DNA from: Clusia tigrina
Taxonomy: Eukaryota > Arthropoda > Insecta > Diptera > Clusiidae
Direction of reading: 5' to 3'
DNA length: 64,000 nucleotides
NCBI GenBank assembly: GCA_920105625.2
Contig: OV050030.1
Location: 177,335,315 to 177,399,314 of the forward strand
The notes beneath the pieces were generated by a model. It was not told the DNA's origin, ran no database searches, and saw only the letters and a list, made by a program, of their open reading frames with translations. Each line of letters starts with the position of its first letter. Positions within the stretch are counted from its first letter, which is position 1. Both the position numbers and the translations under genes were made by a program. This document shows, in pieces, positions 60,330 through 64,000 of the stretch.

Positions 60330-60761
60330 AAAAATCCTGAAATTTTTAAAAACATCTAAATTATATTACCTAATTTAATTCTCCCTCGTTAACTCACTCC
60401 CTTTACCCATAAGAAGCTAAAGGCCATAGTTTCTGTTGATGCTATAGTTATAATTAGGTATTAATTTAGTTAATACACTAATTTTATTAATAAATTAAAA
60501 ATAAAATTGTTTGGACTTGGTAAAAAGGAAATATTTTAGATAACTTAAATAAATACGAGTATGTATTAGAAGACAACCAGGGAGGAAAAATAAATGAAGA
60601 TTTGTTTCAAGTTAACGATTTGTTAATTCTTTATTTTAAAAAATGTAATAGGTTTCCGTTTGACTGGACATCAACACCAACTCGTGCACCAATAAAACAC
60701 TTGTATTAAAACGTTATAAAATATATTTGTTCGCGGCGCTTTGCGTGCGCTCTGTTTCATC

Positions 60762-61647
60762 AGCCTAACTTGAATATGCCAAACTTTTACAGAGTTCTCC
60801 ACTTAGACCCGCAATATGTTTCTTTCTGATTCGCTAGCATCTTAGTGAATTCAAGGTCGATCTGCTTACCATCTTTAATTGAGTCTCGTGTAATCAAAAG
60901 GTGATATTCTTATTGTCGTATTTTTGGAATGGAATGGATGTATAGCAGCAAAGATCTGTTTGTATAGACGGTCGGTCCCATATTCGAAAGCTTTTATGAC
61001 ATTCTAATACTGAAGTGTTTCTATCTCAGTGTTTTTGCGGCTGACTCCCTATTTGTCAAGGAGGTTTGTGTTTATAATGACGTTTTTTTCCATCTGGCAG
61101 GCTCGTAAAATTTCATTCACATCGTCTTTTAGAATTAACACTCTATTCAGGGTGTCTTGTTCCAAGTTTTTGAAATCTTTTTCGTCAGCAACACTGTTAA
61201 ATTGAATTACTAGTTGGTTGATGTTTTCTACCACCCCTTGTGTAACCTCGAAGAGTTTTTCGTTAATATGATATTAATGGTTATCATTGTCGACAAAGTA
61301 TCTTTGATTTTATAAGATCCGGTTCCAATCTGCGGCGTCTGGAGAACCCACAATACATTTCCATCCTTGTCTATCCAATCAATTGAGCGTGTTGGTCTTC
61401 TTCTTTCATTTTTCAGATCCTCAAGGCGGTCGACGATTTGGTTAAGATGAAACTTTATTACCATTTATACCTCCTTCTCTTTTCTATCAATTGAGTTGTC
61501 TGTGCCAAGACATTGGTAGCGCTCCAAATTGATAGCGTGTACCAGTTTAAAGTGTCCATTTATTATCCACTCATTTCCATTACAAATTGTTACAATTGGA
61601 GCTTTGTAATTAAAGATGTGCAGCCCCCATAACCAAAAGAGTGCCAT
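60762..61647 (-). pseudogene. env: Errantivirus-type env remnant, unit 11 (best preserved)
   Basis: The most readable env copy, with no transposon inside: surface-subunit end 61647-61465, furin-like RRRPTRS below ATG 61464, heptad region and NTNLLDK open at 61234-61049 (61 codons, because the extra CT of short units is absent), then KETYCGSKW near 60805. It is still in at least three frames, without N terminus and without membrane anchor. Confidence 0.75.
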
Positions 61648-62056
61648 AAATCTGTAATATATAAATTGGGGTGGCAGCTGGGGGCACTATTGATAATTTG
61701 TCAATATTTTTTTTGCCCTCTTGTGTAAACCGCTTTGTCGGCTTGGAGCTCGATGTCGGCGTGGAGCCATCCATCCGATCGGGTTCTTTTAGGGGTCGTT
61801 CGCGCAGACACGTTTGCAGGATTTGCTGCCAAGGACCGAGCTGTTTCCAGCGATATGCCCCTGGCAAGCAAGGCCTTTTCATTACATCTCAGCCGACTCC
61901 TGGCTAATAGTGATACCTATATCCTCCGGCCTGTCGGACAAGAGACGGATGCCCCCTCCAACTGGTCGTGTTCCATACTTTCATTGGCGATGGGACCAGT
62001 TGCCCTCTCGACTAATGATGGCTGTTGGCTCTTTGCACATTTGAAGGTATGCATTC
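61610..62056 (-). pseudogene. Non-LTR ORF1 N-terminal fragment, unit 11
   Basis: Same as unit 7 (one Ala-to-Thr change in KRFTQEGKKN); conserved TAG near 61919. Confidence 0.5.
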
Positions 62057-62647
62057 CATATTTTTAATAAATCAATTTATTATCTTTATACATATAGTTA
62101 TTTTTTTATTTGTTTGCGTTTTGGTCATCCATGGGCGCCCCATGGGAAGGCTAATTGAAACGGTAGGTTCGCCGGACCTCATACGGAGTTCACTATTAAA
62201 CTTGACTCTACCCCGTCAAGCAAGCTCACTGGCATAGTTCTTCCACCGTAAGTTTAGGGGGTTGTTTGGGTCAGTAGGTCTGATGAACTCTGCCCCAGGG
62301 AGTTTTTCTTCTCCCCCGCCCGGCTATCAGAAACCCAAATCCAGCAGAGTCATGACCGTACTGAAAGTGGGCCATTGGTCTGAAAAGGATTGCCGCACTT
62401 CCCCGAAGGGCTGACCAATTCATTAGTGTCTAGCGATTCGGCGGTCTCAACGAAACGTTCGATATGGGCCAGTAGTACTACTGGCTAGCCTTAACGACTG
62501 AGCAGGAATCGTAGAAGACTACTTGCAGCCTGTGCGATAGAGGTAGTTCTTAGTTTGTGTAATGGACCATGTAACCGTGTTTCATGTGCCATGTTCCAGC
62601 GCACAGTAAGCCCGTACACCGCACCAGGTGGACTACCTAACGTAGCG

Positions 62648-64000
62648 GATCCTTAATTTAAAAAAAGGTACAGCCAAACTAAAACGCGAAATTGGGTTAG
62701 CTAAAAAACGATCAATTAATAATTTTACAGCCGAAATAAACCCAACGATGCCAATTGCGAAAATTTGGACGAAAATATGGCGATTCTGTGGTTATAAAAG
62801 CACCCATGGTATACATTGTATTCACGACCCAAATTCTTCCCCACAATCAACCACAGATAAAATACGTATTTCGAATATTTTTGCGAAGACTGGGATATCC
62901 CTGAATCCCTCATGTTTATAGAAAGTCATCGACAAAATAATTGTCAATAGACTACGGTGGTGTGCCACTACAAATAAACTAGGCAATAGTCATCAAATGG
63001 GATTCAAAAGAGTCAAATCGACAACCGATACTCTGCTGTATGTCGATTCTCTGATTGCAAACTGCCTCTCGAAAAAGAAACACCTTACTATAATATCACT
63101 AGATTTCCAAAAAGCCTTAGATAAAATAGGAATCCACACCTTTATTGACCAGCTCATCGAATGGAAAGTAGGACCTAAAGTAATCAACTATGTAAAATAT
63201 TTCATGACCAATAGAAAAATTATAGTGAAAATTGGTCAACACATCTCCAATCTGCAACCACTACACAAGGATCACCTCTCTCGGTAATTCTCTTCCTAAT
63301 AGCCTACAATAAGCTTAGCCACACCATAGCATTGTAAAAGGACATCGACTTCTGCTCTTACGCAGTCGAGTTTAATATGATAGTCCAATCGAACAAAAAC
63401 AAAATCCCTTCCATAGGTTTTACCACTCAATTTTAAAATATATCTAACTGGTGTGAATACTCGGGCGCTGTTCTTTGTACAACAAAATGCAAATTCATTC
63501 ACATTTTGCCGAAAATACGTTTGCAACTGAACTGTCAAAGCTAATAACCTCCAAATACCCGAAGTAAATAACTTAAAAATCCTCGGTATACTCATCAACA
63601 AGAGATATAGATGGAATATCTTATCTCGACATCTAAATGTCGTAAAGTCTCTATCTAGCGCAAAATTTGACTGCTCCACCTACTCGCTGCCCCAAGTCGT
63701 AAAATCTCTCATTATCTCTAAAATTAACTACGGTTTATTTTTTTATGGATTTTGTAGCAAATCACTTCTCAACACTAAAAAGTGTCTACAACTCGGCGAT
63801 TGCAATCGCCCTTTGGGCTTTTCGGTCTACACCGATGTACAATATGCTTTTCGAGGCAAACTTACTCACCCTCGAGAATCACAGGAAACTACAGCTTAAC
63901 AAACTACCGAAATCAATTCTCCACAGCAACGATACAACTCTACTGAATCTAATAAAAAGACTCAAGAAAAATGTTAACGTACCAAAAATATCTTGAGATT
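62648..64000 (+). pseudogene. I-like ORF2 remnant, unit 11 (cut by window edge)
   Basis: Matches units 7 and 10: linker from 62648, RT N-part 62997-63287 (LDFQKALDK), SYAVE near 63359, ALWAFRSTP frame 63745-63996, leaving the window at the start of the C-terminal part. Confidence 0.8.

Larger units (their letters stand above)
39186..61103. repeat. 21.9-kb higher-order repeat, copy B (units 8-10)
   Basis: This is the second tandem copy of 17281-39185. Differences seen by eye outside the divergent patch are few: G/A near 30210 against 52127, T/G near 28058 against 49975, a Lys/Thr codon in gag, a Ser/Phe codon in the protease, CTAGT/CCAGT in the left LTR, and GGATCC/GGTTCC near 34953 against 56870. 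The right limit is where 61103 onward stops following 39186 (CGTAAAAT against CGTATAAT, AATTAAC against AACTAAC) and resumes the long-unit env sequence seen at 34.9 and 56.8 kb. Confidence 0.9.
1..64000. repeat. Retroelement-derived macrosatellite array, head-to-tail
   Basis: The same ordered blocks recur through the whole window: I-like 3' tail, minus-strand env remnant, leader-like block, plus-strand I-like ORF2 remnant. Taking the ORF2 stop as the unit end, units end at 170, 3781, 7371, 11266, 16512, 20123, 26522, 38412, 42029, 48439 and 60329, and a last unit is cut by the window edge. Spacing is 3.59-3.90 kb where nothing is inserted, and 5.2 to 11.9 kb where a transposon or internal duplication adds length. 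All units point the same way. Unequal crossing-over is the simple explanation (inference). Confidence 0.95.
60330..64000. repeat. Array unit 11 (long form, cut by window edge)
   Basis: 60330-61103 follows the start of unit 8; from about 61103 the sequence follows units 7 and 10 instead, without a BEL element. This marks the end of copy B and shows that the next unit is a recombinant. Blocks: 60762-61647 env, 61610-62056 ORF1-like, 62071-62647 leader-like, 62648-64000 ORF2 remnant. Confidence 0.9.

Noticed and set aside
1..64000. Host gene, tRNA, rRNA, phage or bacterial system
   Set aside because: All recognisable coding matches are to retroelements; no cloverleaf, rRNA stretch or operon was seen.

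Overview
The window is eukaryotic repeat DNA, most likely insect. The element set (an errantivirus-type env, a BEL/Pao LTR retrotransposon with a roo-like env, and I-, LOA- and RTE-type non-LTR elements) suggests a higher fly (Brachycera), perhaps a tephritid, but the species call is inference only. I find no host protein-coding gene, no tRNA or rRNA gene, no CRISPR array and no bacterial feature.

The whole window is a head-to-tail array of one chimeric monomer, about 3.6 kb without later insertions (up to 4.3 kb in long forms). Ten complete units and two partial ones are present. From left to right each unit holds: (i) the 3' non-coding tail of an I-like non-LTR element; (ii) a minus-strand remnant of an errantivirus-type envelope gene; (iii) in long units, a minus-strand ORF1 (gag-like) fragment; (iv) a 0.6 kb leader-like block with no recognisable gene; (v) a plus-strand remnant of I-like ORF2 (post-endonuclease linker, reverse transcriptase, C-terminal region). 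All coding parts are broken by frameshifts and stops. The RT catalytic YxDD motif reads YAVE, or YAVK in unit 3, in every copy that keeps it.

Three kinds of later insertion interrupt the array. A 5'-truncated RTE-type element sits in unit 4 (13803-15432, 13-bp target duplication). A LOA-like element that keeps ORF1 and the endonuclease but has a minisatellite in place of its RT sits in units 6 and 9. A 7.26-kb BEL/Pao element with two LTRs and a CCATC target duplication sits in units 7 and 10.

Units 5-6-7 form a 21.9-kb higher-order block (about 17281-39185) that is followed directly by a near-identical second copy, units 8-9-10 (about 39186-61103). Both copies carry the same LOA-like and BEL insertions at the same bases, so those insertions came before the duplication. 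The copies differ at only a few positions, except for one roughly 1-kb patch (20218-21190 against 42124-43107) that looks like gene conversion or a crossover. The genes do not work together as a pathway. The window is best read as a retroelement-derived macrosatellite, probably heterochromatic and possibly a piRNA source locus, or in part an assembly duplication.
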